The notes under the pieces were generated by a model, which worked only from the letters and a program-made list of their open reading frames with translations, had not been told where the DNA came from and made no database searches. From Ktedonospora formicarum (lineage in GTDB: Bacteria; Chloroflexota; Ktedonobacteria; Ktedonobacterales; Ktedonobacteraceae): 64,000 bases of DNA. Each line of letters opens with the position of its first letter. Position 1 is the first letter of the stretch. The position numbers and the translations under genes were made by a program. Positions 8,504 through 17,011 of the stretch are shown here, piece by piece. The DNA lies in assembly GCF_016587355.1 (NCBI RefSeq), contig NZ_BNJF01000008.1, forward strand, positions 62,001 to 126,000. The letters run 5' to 3'.

Positions 8504-9367
8504 CTATGTGGACAGCAGAGCCCTGACGGTTTCCTGCTGCTCCGAGGTCATCTCGCCCAAGATGACCTTTCCCATCTGCTGCGGTGCCGACCGTACGGCC
8601 TCCGCAAGCTGCTCCGGGGTCAACAGTGGGAGCCACCTCTGCCGCTGTTCCCACGACATAGCCAGCGTAAGGTTGGCGACCTGTTGCGGGTTCAACTTCG
8701 GGAGCAGGGCTTCATCAGCCCGCTGGAGCATGGGCCGGAACCGCTCCAGCCCACCCAGCCGTGGGAGGGCATCTGCCAAAGCCAGCAGTACAGCCTGCTG
8801 CTGTTCTTCGGTCATCCACCCCAGCACGGTACCCTGCTCCTCCTCAGAGATGTTGGGCAGTTCACCTACCCACCACTCGGCATTTTGTCGCTCCAGTACG
8901 GCCTGCCGCTGTGATGGGGGAATGCCCTGCAGCCCCTCGACGTTAATGGTGATGACGAGAAACTCGCCAGCCCACCACTGCGTCGGAACCTCAGCGAACA
9001 CGGTCTCCCGGTGTTCGAACGGGATCAGCCGCAGTACGGTTTGCCGTTGGGCCCTGGGGACCTGTAGCAGCGCGTTGCCCCACCACGCGGGAGAAACCCG
9101 CGTGAATACGGCTTGGCGTTGTTGCTCTCCCATCAGTCGCAACAGGTGTTCCAGGTCCTCGAAGTTCTCCAAAGCGCAGAACATGTTTGCGACCTGCTGA
9201 TCCCCCAGCAGGCGCACCGGGTGGTGGGTGCCACAGCAGGCCAGTATTAGCTGGACCTGTTCGCCCGGCTGCAAGGAATGCAGAACGTGCTCCTGCTCGC
9301 CCGGAGGCAGCTTGAGAAAGTCTGCCATCTGGGCCTCGGTGAGCGGCCCGTTCCGGAAAGTACTCAT
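8504..9367 (-). CDS. Protein of degenerate helical repeats, function unknown
   Basis: The start is taken at ATG 9367 (a tandem ATG lies at 9370) because AGGGGAA stands just upstream. The 287-residue product has no signal peptide or membrane segment. It is built of about ten loosely repeated units of 22-30 residues with the pattern hydrophobic-x-x-E-Q-x-x-x-V-L, for example LPPGEQEHVLHSL, MGEQQRQAVFTRV, MTEEQQQAVLLAL, LTPEQLAEAVRSA and MTSEQQETVRALL. The pattern suggests an all-helical solenoid. MgtE-N-like or HEAT-like folds have similar L-x-P-E-Q helices, but the similarity is too weak for a name. It lies directly 3' to the IS4 element, tail to tail with it. Confidence 0.6.
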   Translation of the reverse strand: MSTFRNGPLTEAQMADFLKLPPGEQEHVLHSLQPGEQVQLILACCGTHHPVRLLGDQQVANMFCALENFEDLEHLLRLMGEQQRQAVFTRVSPAWWGNALLQVPRAQRQTVLRLIPFEHRETVFAEVPTQWWAGEFLVITINVEGLQGIPPSQRQAVLERQNAEWWVGELPNISEEEQGTVLGWMTEEQQQAVLLALADALPRLGGLERFRPMLQRADEALLPKLNPQQVANLTLAMSWEQRQRWLPLLTPEQLAEAVRSAPQQMGKVILGEMTSEQQETVRALLST

Positions 9368-9699
9368 CATTTCCCCTAGGAGTCGGAAGCATGACACTAG
9401 TAATCGACATGGTCTCTCCTTCTCAATGCCCTGCAGTAGCGCATCTCAAAGGGGTTCATCTTATAAGAGGCATGACCATTGCGCCTCTTCTGGCTCCACC
9501 AGCGTCCTCCGCGATGTCTCAACGATCAAGACGCGCGGGAATTCCAGCGGGATGAACCAAACCCGGTCACTCGATAGTGACAACCGATATTCACGTAATT
9601 TAGTATAGATCGGTTATTGGTGAAAAACAAGCTTATACTTTCCCTATTGAGGGAAGGTTAAAATCGGGATGACGCATGTTTATAAGACCCAACTACAGA
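9368..9699. other. Intergenic, upstream of the repeat protein
   Basis: Contains the presumed promoter of the leftward repeat-protein gene. No reading frame with a ribosome binding site and no strong palindrome was seen. Confidence 0.35.
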
Positions 9700-9861
9700 G
9701 GTATTGTCAACTTCATCAAAACTGTAGAGCTTACCTACGAGAAAAGGACCCAAAAGTGGGGATTGTGCCCTTTTTCTGGCCTTGATTGGTAGAAAATTAT
9801 AGCCCATTTGATCTCGAGGTGGTGAAAGCTCATCAACAAAATTTTTTAAGTTGACAATACC
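9700..9861. mobile_element. 162-bp miniature element with IS6-type ends
   Basis: The ends GGTATTGTCAACTT (9700-9713) and AAGTTGACAATACC (9848-9861) are perfect inverted repeats. The same end sequence flanks the IS6-type pseudogenes at 45210-46056 and 20157-20728. The interior contains no gene, so this looks like an internally deleted, non-autonomous derivative. No target duplication was recognised. Confidence 0.65.
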
Positions 9862-9985
9862 AACGGGGATGCTACGGCGCAAGACATATGAGCAGACGCA
9901 GATGAGCGGAGTAGATCTAGAGCCCTAGTTGGAGGGCTGGCAATCCAAGACGCTCGCGTCCCCTTCTCACGTATGGACGAGAGAG

Positions 9986-11322
9986 TTACCTCTCCTTCCC
10001 GTAAATAAGGGAGTAGAGGATGTTCCATAGGAGACTGAGGGAACCTATATACAGGTCGATAGTACCATCCTCCGACCCAGAAGAAATGTAATTCCCATTC
10101 CAGCAGACGCTAGCAACGGCCTGATGATGTCGGTGAGTGAACTTGCGTCGTCCAGTCCTTGAGTGCCAAGCCTGGACCGTGTGGTCCCGGGAACCTGAGA
10201 GGATCTGCTCTGATGGAAAGCAATATTCAGAATAATGATGAGGCTTATCCCAACAGACGGCAGTGACAGGATGGGTGTGACCGCGATAGGTCAATGTCCG
10301 ATCTCCAGTCCTGACGTCCCAAACCTGGACCGTGGTATCGTCGGAACCGGAGGCGATTCGGGTACTGTCAGGGGACCAGGCTAGAGCGTTGACCGTCTGT
10401 GGATGTTGCCAATAGGTGCAGGCTTCCACTCCTGTCTGTACCTCCCAGACACGAATCACCCCTTTGTGTTCGTTCGAGTTGTATCCTCCAGCAGCCAGAT
10501 ATTTGAGATCAGGAGACCAGTGCAGACAGGTCACCATCGTTGAGGGAGGAAGAAGATAGGTAGCGATCACTGTACGTTTATACGTTGAGAAGAGCTGGAT
10601 CTGATCGCTCTCTCCCCCAATGGCAATCTCATTGGCCATACTGATAGGAAAGCATTGAGCGTACCCAGCACGTCTTGCCGCTTCCGCAGCGTCGTGGCTC
10701 TCTTTGTGAGGAATGGGCTTGAAGGCTACAGCTTTGAGAGCGTAGGCAGGATAGGTTTGATACTTGATCGGCTCTCTCTCCCTAACAAACCAGGAAGGGT
10801 ATGTCCAGACATGCAAGCTCCCCCTTCATCGACGGAGGCCACAGAAAACATGGTAAAGTGAGAGCTGACCGCATTGACCGGGTGGGTATGCCCTTGGTAG
10901 AGGAAGGAATGTCCTGTGTTGAAACCAGAATGCGCGCAAACGTTCGTTCCATCCGTCACGAAGATGCCGCTGTATCCTGAGCCACTGAGCATCTCGAGAC
11001 TCTTTGGTGGATTCGTCTGGTGGATGGTATCAATCGTCCGCTTGGGGTGGAGCACAATCTGGGTCCTCCAGATCCAACCAATAGTTACCGAGAACAGGTA
11101 ATCCAAAGGGCTAATCTGGGTGCGCATGTCTTTGAGAAGACTACGTAGATACGGCATGTATTCCTCCTCATATCTTTTTACCATCTGCGAGTTGACACAT
11201 ACGGCGCAGTTCAATCCATCCTTCCTATAAGAAGGAATTCCGAGCATATGCGCTGCTTGCTCCGTCACTTTTTGGAATGCTTCAACGGCTCTTCCCTCCT
11301 CCTCGCATCGCTTCCCACGCAC
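9986..11322 (-). pseudogene. WD40-repeat protein, single-base frameshift
   Basis: Two overlapping frames make one protein. The 5' part (11322 to ~10820) has an unrecognised N-terminal region of about 125 residues and the start of a first WD repeat (YQGHTHPVNAVSSH). The 3' part continues from LHVWTYPSW to the stop at 9986. They join if the run of five C at 10820-10824 (five G in the coding strand) had six: the text then reads DEGGSLHVW. The 3' part carries at least five WD units, best seen in VNALAWSPDSTRIASGSDD, TVQVWDVRTG and the RGHTHPVTAVCWD unit. No kinase or other catalytic domain is visible. Because the coding sequence is otherwise clean, a sequencing error or slippage is a serious alternative to true loss. 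Confidence 0.75.
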
Positions 11323-11699
11323 ACTCCTACGCCTCCTCTCTCATCACCCTATCACAATTCCGCCCCTCCCTCGCCAGTTGCGTACCCTGCCCTTGGGAGC
11401 CCTACGCTCGAAAGATACAAGCACTTACGGGCCGCTTTCCCTATGCTAGCACGTGTAGAGATCCTGAAGCAACTCTCCTTTTGTATATGCTTGATCTCCT
11501 TGAGAGGAGCAGCCGCAAATGCAGATGTGCAGCGAAGAAGGCCATGTGTATCATTGTGCAGAACTGAGAAGAGTAGCCTGCTCGGCTCTGCACAGACAAT
11601 GGGACGCTCTGAATGGCAGTGATGCAGGAGGCAGAACCTCTGGAGCGAATTGAAGATGCTGGCGTGCGATCTCTTCCTGGCCAGCGTTGGTCAGTTGGG
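11323..11699. other. Intergenic, no gene recognised
   Basis: Several short open frames occur on the + strand, but none has a ribosome binding site or recognisable motif. The region separates the WD40 gene from the first miniature element. Confidence 0.35.
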
Positions 11700-11818
11700 A
11701 ATTTGGGAATTCAGTGAGCGGGGATTTTGGCAATGAGGTGAGCGGGTCTTCCCCGAGAAAGAGAACAGGTCACTCACCAATGTATCAAAGATTCCACCCA
11801 TGGAATTCCCAAATTCAC
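11700..11818. repeat. Miniature inverted-repeat element, TGTAAATTTGGG family, copy 1
   Basis: Runs from AATTTGGGAATTCAGTGAGC to GGAATTCCCAAATTCACA, so its ends are inverted repeats. The internal text GTGAGCGG occurs twice. It is nearly identical, in opposite orientation, to 12821-12944 on the other side of the secreted-protein gene. Confidence 0.75.
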
Positions 11819-11931
11819 AGATATGCGCCCAATTCGCAGCGATTGTAGCGTTTTTAAGATGGGCATAGGCTAGACTCCTCATTCAAACGAGGGTCATCAT
11901 ACGACGAACACGCTTCGAGCAAGGAGATCTT

Positions 11932-12750
11932 ATGATGCTCCCACACATTTTGACGAAAAGGGCACGTTTTTCGCTTCTTTTGCTTCTTAGTTTCTTTCTT
12001 GCTGTAAATTTCGCTCTTTCTTACTCTACTACTGCACGAGCCTCGGGAGGGGGACGAGATGAGAATATCTGGTACCTGAATGCCAATGGGTATGTCGACT
12101 ATCTGTACCTGACACTTCCCTGGTATGGGGGAGAAAACGATGTTCTTTTTTCTTCAGGTTCAGTGTTTGGGCAATGGGTCCAAAGTCAGGCAGAGAGACA
12201 GTCAGATGGAACGACCCGTATAGACTTTATCATTTTATCCACTCGCGATAGTGGTTACGCCGATTACTTTAATGTGTATCATGGAGTGCAATCGGCTGAT
12301 GGGCAATCGATGCATGGGACATTCAATGTCTATACAGGGAGCAAAACATACTACTTTCCTCTTCGTAAATATATCTATTCGTATGCGATGGCACCGGAAA
12401 CCCATCCCTGGGCTGCTACCTTTGTTGGCATGCAGAATAGTAGTTTCGAAACTGGTCATAGCTGGTCTCTGACAAGTGAGGGGCCAAATGGAACGTTGGA
12501 TGCGGCTCCAGTCGATGCGCTCAGTTTCGGTTGGGCAGTCAATCAACCCATCATCGGTTTTATCCCCTTGCCATCCTCCTGTGATTACTGTCCTATGTAC
12601 TTTATTCGAGCCACTTCAAGGGATTGGACGACGATGGAAATCTATCAGGGATACGGTGGGACAACAACAATGTATGGCTCCTTTGTCGAATTCAGTGGAG
12701 ATCATTCTTTGGGGTATCAGAATGATTGGGAGGCTACCTACCTGAGATAA
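11932..12750 (+). CDS. Secreted protein of unknown function
   Basis: Starts at tandem ATGs at 11932 behind AAGGAGATCTT. Residues 1-38 are a typical Sec signal peptide: basic (LTKRARF), hydrophobic (LLLLLSFFLAVNFALS), then a likely cleavage at TARA-S. The mature part (about 234 residues) is rich in Tyr, Trp, Gly, Ser and Thr, with repeated beta-strand-like patterns (IWYLNANGYVDYLYLTLPWY, FIILSTRDSGYADYFNVYHG). It has one Cys pair (SSCDYCPMYF) that could form a disulfide. It looks like an all-beta extracellular protein; no enzymatic motif is evident. It is a single gene framed by inverted copies of a miniature element. Confidence 0.7.
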   Translation: MMLPHILTKRARFSLLLLLSFFLAVNFALSYSTTARASGGGRDENIWYLNANGYVDYLYLTLPWYGGENDVLFSSGSVFGQWVQSQAERQSDGTTRIDFIILSTRDSGYADYFNVYHGVQSADGQSMHGTFNVYTGSKTYYFPLRKYIYSYAMAPETHPWAATFVGMQNSSFETGHSWSLTSEGPNGTLDAAPVDALSFGWAVNQPIIGFIPLPSSCDYCPMYFIRATSRDWTTMEIYQGYGGTTTMYGSFVEFSGDHSLGYQNDWEATYLR

Positions 12751-12820
12751 AAGTGGTTGTTGGGCTCTGACGCGCTCTTGTTACTTGGTGGCGAAGTCGA
12801 CTTTCACACACACCTATACC

Positions 12821-12944
12821 TGTAAATTTGGGAATTCCATGGGTGGAATCTTTGATACATCGGTGAGTGACCTGCTCTCTTTCTCAGGGAAGACCCGCTC
12901 ACCTCATTGCCATAATTCCCGCTCACTGAATTCCCAAATTTACA
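12821..12944. repeat. Miniature inverted-repeat element, copy 2 (inverted relative to copy 1)
   Basis: A perfect 17-bp terminal inverted repeat: TGTAAATTTGGGAATTC at 12821-12837 and its complement at 12928-12944. Interior text (GGTGGAATCTTTGATACAT, GGTGAGTGACCTG) matches copy 1 read backwards. Confidence 0.8.
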
Positions 12945-13126
12945 CCCTAAATGTGAATGATGATCCAATTTTAGCCAATACGACCAACGTCTCAAGCGTC
13001 CTGGTGAATCCAGGATCGCGACCATCTTGCAAAACAAATGGAAGGGAACATCCGTGAATGCTGCTTTCTGCCCACAAATCTGCTTTCTCCGGTGCCTTGA
13101 TTCCATTCCTCAACCTCGTCAGTTTC

Positions 13127-13285
13127 TCATTGATGGGTTTGTAGGACTTGACATAGAAAGCCTTTCTTTCCCTCTACGATCTGCTTCACCCGCTTTCGAC
13201 TCATTCCTTCCTCTTTCGCAATCTGCCGTTGACTCTCCCGCTCAACATACTATGCTCTTCGGACCACTTCCCACTCTTCTCCTCC
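13127..13285 (-). pseudogene. IS21 IstA-like N-terminal helix-turn-helix remnant
   Basis: The minus strand reads EEWEVVRRA, a TAG stop, then YVERESQRQIAKEEGMSRKR and VKQIVEGKKGF before a TGA at 13127. This matches the N-terminal DNA-binding part of IS21 IstA transposases (W-x-x-[IV]-R-x-x-x-x-V-E-x-x-S-x-R-x-I-A). The rest of istA and istB is absent. Confidence 0.6.
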
Positions 13286-13286
13286 C

Positions 13287-13624
13287 GATGACACTTTACA
13301 CCTCTTTCATCTATTGAAACATATCTCTCCTCTAAAGATACTCAATCTTCTTTTCCTTGGTAACCCTTTCTTATTATTTCCTCTATTTCCATGCATCCCT
13401 ATGCATCTATCCCTTCCACCATCGTGGCTCCCCTCTTTCTCATTTCTCCTCTCGCCCATAGCCCCATATTTCTCCTTCTCTCTTCTCCTACTTACGACCG
13501 CATGTCCTTACAGGTTTGTCTGTGGCTCCTTTTCTTCTCACTCCCATTGGTTCCCTCTCCTCTTGCCTCCTTTTCTTTTCTCATTCGGAACCATTTGCCT
13601 CCCTTTTCATTTATCAACAACAGG
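13287..13624. repeat. Dispersed pyrimidine-rich repeat, copy B
   Basis: Aligns with copy A at 2819-3162 over the whole length, same orientation, with small gaps. Conserved blocks are TTTCATCTATTGA, CTCCTCTAAAGATA, CCGCATGTCCTTACA and a terminal CATTCGGAACCATTT ... TTATCAACAACA. Confidence 0.7.
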
Positions 13625-13663
13625 ACTACGCGCGCAAAGGGAAAGGAGAGCGGAATCCCGCTC

Positions 13664-14293
13664 TTATGCGTTTTCCTCCTTTTTATAAAAGCAACGCTTC
13701 ATTAAATCCAAATACCTATCCCATTCTTTCAACTGCTCCACATTGAAATCTTCAGAAGAATGTACTTGATCACTTTGTTGCTCTGCAAAACCGAGTGCAG
13801 TCCAATTAATGATATTCATTGCTTTTTCAATATCAATATCGTCACGAAATTTTGTGACATCTATATTTCTGCACATTCTTTCAAAACCATTATCGAGGAC
13901 AAATTTCTTCATTCTTTTATCAATTTCAGATTTTACTTCGAGGGCATTCTCTTGGGCAATAGCTTGAAGAAAATCAAATGCCTGCGGAAATCTATTATAC
14001 ATTTTGAATTTAGTAGATGCTATTTCCTTAAATCTTTTAAAAATATCTGTTTCATCCCAATCCAGCTCATCGTAGATTTTCTCAATAAAATCAGCTATAT
14101 AATCAAGCAAAAATAAATACAATTCCTTTTTATTATGAAAATAGTTGAATAACGAACCCTTGGCTATATTCGCTTCTTTAATAATCTCATTGGTAGAAGC
14201 TCTCTCATAACCACTACGCGCAAACTCTTTAATAGCTGCTTTGATAATACGTTCTTTCTTCTCCGGTTCTAAACTAGAAAATTTCGGGTACAT
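13664..14293 (-). CDS. TetR/AcrR-family transcriptional repressor
   Basis: A 209-residue protein with the TetR N-terminal helix-turn-helix at residues ~12-58 (IIKAAIKEFARSGYERASTN, EIIKEANIAKGSLFNYFHNK). A divergent all-helical ligand-binding domain follows. It is markedly richer in A/T and Lys than its neighbours, which suggests acquisition from a lower-GC, perhaps Firmicute, donor. The promoter at 14342-14370 carries two palindromes of the form TGACC-ANNNT-GGTCA. The same double site precedes the next gene downstream in the same direction (14514-15500), so this repressor most likely controls itself and that gene. The inducer is unknown. Confidence 0.88.
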   Translation of the reverse strand: MYPKFSSLEPEKKERIIKAAIKEFARSGYERASTNEIIKEANIAKGSLFNYFHNKKELYLFLLDYIADFIEKIYDELDWDETDIFKRFKEIASTKFKMYNRFPQAFDFLQAIAQENALEVKSEIDKRMKKFVLDNGFERMCRNIDVTKFRDDIDIEKAMNIINWTALGFAEQQSDQVHSSEDFNVEQLKEWDRYLDLMKRCFYKKEENA

Positions 14294-14320
14294 GATAACC
14301 GCCTTATTCCTTTGTTAATA

Positions 14321-14370
14321 TGACCACTTCGGTCATTTCTTATTCTATATGAAGCGATCAAAGTGGTCAA
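14321..14370 (-). promoter_or_regulatory. Promoter and double operator of the tetR-type gene
   Basis: On the minus strand -35 TTGACC (14370-14365) and -10 TAGAAT (14347-14342) are separated by exactly 17 bases. One imperfect operator (14355-14369) overlaps the -35. A perfect TGACCACTTCGGTCA (14321-14335) lies just downstream of the -10, over the start point. Operator centres are about 34 bp apart. The same layout is found at 15524-15572. Confidence 0.8.
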
Positions 14371-14513
14371 GAGCATTGTAGAAACAGTGTTCCTTTCTAA
14401 AAGGTCTGTTTCCATCTCTGAGGAAACTGCAAATAAGGCGGAACTACGGAATGCCCTCCCACTTTTTCGGGCTCGCTCCCGCGTTTCGTCCCACCTGACC
14501 AACCGTCATCCAA

Positions 14514-15500
14514 TCACATCTCTCCGATTCGCGTGCCATCAAACGGGAATGAGCCCACTCCGCTGATCTTGGCTGTGCCTGCAAGGAAGTCGCCCTCGAT
14601 CGTCCCATCCCATGTGATGGTTACTTGATACGGTTTCGTCATGACAGTCGTGAACATCACCTGATGCCCGTGTACCTTCCCCTCTGAGATTGGCACAGTG
14701 ATGCCTGCGGTCTCATTGGTAAGCGAGCCGGATAGTCCTCCCCTCATCACGATCACGAGCTGGAGTTCCTGCGTTGCAGCTGGGTGATAAAATTTCAGGT
14801 GCCACGTCCCGCTTGGTTTCGCCTCTGCTGGTGCTCCGGCCGTGGAGGTGCTGGCCAGCATTTGGGAAGGCACAGGTGCCTTGTAAGACATCCCCTGGCC
14901 GAGTCGGGGACGCCCAGGCTCGGACTGCACCCCTAGCGAATTCAGGAAGCCGGCGTTCATTCGATAGAAGCCAATCAGCACCAGCAATTCGATGATCTCA
15001 CCCTCGTCATACGTCGCGGAAAGTCGCTTCCACGTCTTCTCTGAGGCGCACTCGTCTGCACAGAGGTCATCGACTAAGTCCAGTACCGCCGTTTCAGCTT
15101 CGGGCCATGAGCCCGTACCTTTTGCAAGGAATGCAATCTCGGCGGCGGTTATGCCAACACTGAGGGCTCCGGGAACGTGGTTGGCCCACTCGTACTCGCA
15201 AGAGGAGCGGAGTGCGACCCGCAAGATCAGCAGTTCGCGTGTTCGCATGGATATCCGCCCTCCGGTCGTGAGGTGCGCTCCAAACTCCAGCCAAGCAGTC
15301 ATCAAGTCTCCACGGCGCGCAAGCATCCGAAGGACGTTCGACGCTCCAATACCAGCCACCGCGCGCTGATCTTCCGACAGCGCGGACACATCCACCAGCG
15401 GAATACGGGGCTCCGTTGGTCGCTTAATTCCCCCTCGCCCATGCCCTACATTCGCTGGTGTCGCATCGCCGTCCGCTTTGTTCTTCATTTCATCTTCCAT
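14514..15500 (-). CDS. Carboxymuconolactone-decarboxylase-like protein with C-terminal beta domain
   Basis: The start is taken at ATG 15500, behind GGAAGGAAAACCTC; an upstream in-frame GTG would place operator DNA inside the protein. Residues ~35-200 are an AhpD/CMD-type helical domain. They include RMLARRGDLMTAWLEFGAHL, ISMRTRELLILRVALRSSC and the signature C-E-Y-E-W-A-N-H. The usual AhpD CxxC is replaced by a single Cys with a following His, as in gamma-carboxymuconolactone decarboxylases. After a linker rich in Ala/Ser/Thr, residues ~235-329 form a beta-rich domain (GTWHLKFYHPAATQELQLVI ... FPFDGTRI) that I do not recognise. Its promoter shares operators with the neighbouring TetR gene. 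The reaction is unknown; a peroxide- or aromatic-compound-related role is an inference. Confidence 0.75.
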   Translation of the reverse strand: MEDEMKNKADGDATPANVGHGRGGIKRPTEPRIPLVDVSALSEDQRAVAGIGASNVLRMLARRGDLMTAWLEFGAHLTTGGRISMRTRELLILRVALRSSCEYEWANHVPGALSVGITAAEIAFLAKGTGSWPEAETAVLDLVDDLCADECASEKTWKRLSATYDEGEIIELLVLIGFYRMNAGFLNSLGVQSEPGRPRLGQGMSYKAPVPSQMLASTSTAGAPAEAKPSGTWHLKFYHPAATQELQLVIVMRGGLSGSLTNETAGITVPISEGKVHGHQVMFTTVMTKPYQVTITWDGTIEGDFLAGTAKISGVGSFPFDGTRIGEM

Positions 15501-15523
15501 GAGGTTTTCCTTCCTTCGCAAAA

Positions 15524-15572
15524 TGACCACTTTGGTCATTTTTATTCTACACGAAATGACCACTTTGGTCAA
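15524..15572 (-). promoter_or_regulatory. Promoter and double TetR-type operator of the CMD-fusion gene
   Basis: On the minus strand -35 TTGACC (15572-15567) and -10 TAGAAT (15549-15544) have a 17-base spacer. TGACCACTTTGGTCA occurs perfectly at 15557-15571 (over the -35) and at 15524-15538 (just past the -10). The arrangement matches the tetR promoter at 14321-14370 base for base in design. Confidence 0.85.
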
Positions 15573-15941
15573 GGGCATAGTAGAGAATATGTGTTCTAGT
15601 GTGTTCTAATGCATACCACCCGCCAATGGATTAGCACTTCTAGCTATTACGGCATATTTGAGGAGAATGGGGCGTTTTCTCATGCATATGAAATCTTTCA
15701 GCAAGATCGGAGAAATTTTTTCGAGGCGCGCGAGTAAGCTAGAGGTGTTGCCAGAACCAAGGAGAGCCATGTTCTGGCTCTGACGCACCTAGCGGGGGAG
15801 CTGACCTCTGGCAAACGAAGACAGAGATACTTTGACAAACAGGGGGGGCTATAGTTAGTTTTATATTTTCTAGACTTATATAGTTAAATAGGTACAAATA
15901 TGCCAACTTGCCTCTATCTTCTTGCAAAAATGATGATTTTC
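15573..15941. other. Intergenic, no gene recognised
   Basis: AT-rich sequence between the CMD-fusion promoter and an IS6 element. One open frame of 60 codons on the minus strand lacks a ribosome binding site and similarity. No other structure was seen. Confidence 0.35.
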
Positions 15942-16783
15942 GGCTGTGTTGCAAAAACGGAGAGGGGAACACAAAGGATGGGGCTTCACCATTGTGCTGC
16001 TGTGTTTTAAATGGTCATTCCGAATAATTCCGCAATGAATGTCACTTGCCCTAAGCCGCCTCCTTTGCGCACTCCTTGCATTTGTCCTTTTCTTATCATA
16101 TTCATCACTTCATATCCCTGTAATGTTCTCCATGCTGTTTGAAACGAAAAGAAGCCCAATCCAGGTTTGACCAGCCGTTTGATGAACCGATGATCTTGTT
16201 CAATCAAGTTATTGAGATATTTGCACTGGCGAAGTTCGCACGTCTCTGGTAGACCCCTTGTTGTTTGTATTTCCTGAAGAGCTTTGGGATATGCTGCGTT
16301 TTTGTCCACCGTGATCACGCGAGGAGTCACCGTGTGGGAGGCCCCAAGGGCTTTCAGGAAAAAGCTCTTGGCTGCCTGAGTATCGCGAGTGGCGCTCAGA
16401 TGGAACTCTAGCGTGTTTCCCTGAGAATCCAGTGCGCGGTACAGGTACATCCACACGCCCTTCACCTTGACATAGGTCTCATCGACCCGCCAGGAATCAT
16501 TGGTGCCCGCCAGATGAGGCCGACAGCGCTTCTCCAACTCAGGAGCGTCGCACTGCACCCATCGATAGATCGTGGAGTGATCTACCTGGAGGCTCCGTTC
16601 CCGCATCATCTCCTCCAGATCCTGATAGCTGAGCGCGTAAAGCAACTACCAACGCACGCTCAGTAAAATGATCTCGGCTTGGAAGTGACGCCATTTGAAT
16701 GGGTGCTGCTCCGCCATGATTGGTCCTCTTTTTCTTCTTTTCTCACCATTCTGACAGATCAGCTTTCTTTTTGCAACACAGCC
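15942..16783. mobile_element. IS6-family insertion sequence with both ends
   Basis: The ends GGCTGTGTTGCAAAAA (15942-15957) and TTTTTGCAACACAGCC (16768-16783) are perfect 16-bp inverted repeats. The 842-bp length fits IS6 elements. The flanking 8-mers (TGATTTTC / CAACAGGT) are not duplicated, which is common after IS6 replicon-fusion events or later deletion. The transposase inside carries a stop. Confidence 0.85.
16007..16717 (-). pseudogene. IS6-family transposase with an early amber codon
   Basis: From ATG 16717 the frame reads MAEQHPFKWRHFQAEIILLS and VRW, then TAG, then LLYALSYQDLEEMMRERSLQ to the stop at 16007. The remaining 212 codons are intact and contain the DDE triad: WRVDETYVKV, VITVDKNAAY and the Glu in NNLIEQDHRFIKRL. 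Only the stop at the position of a usual Tyr separates it from a complete transposase. Re-initiation downstream could give a protein lacking about 30 N-terminal residues. Probably inactive. Confidence 0.85.
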
Positions 16784-16889
16784 CAACAGGTGGCCCCCAT
16801 CACCACAAGTTGACAATCCCTCCCATACCTACCGAAAATTGGGTTACAGAAGTTATTTTTCCAATCAAATTCTCATTTTGAGGTGATAT

Positions 16890-16901
16890 ATAGATATCTA
16901 T
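16890..16901. promoter_or_regulatory. Palindrome upstream of the flavin operon
   Basis: ATAGATATCTAT is a perfect 12-bp palindrome in an AT-rich tract about 110 bases before the first gene of the electron-transfer operon. It may be an operator; no regulator gene is adjacent. Confidence 0.35.
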
Positions 16902-17011
16902 CGTATCTCTGTCTCGCTAGTGATAGACTTCTATGCCTGTAGAAGGAGTGGAAGGCTAAGCTTGTGGCAGAGAGAGTTGTGAAAGGAAAATTGTGATAAG
17001 GGTTAGACAGG

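Noticed and set aside
15501-15578. An upstream start (15578) for the CMD-fusion protein.
   Set aside because: It would translate both operators and the -10 box; the ATG at 15500 has a proper ribosome binding site.
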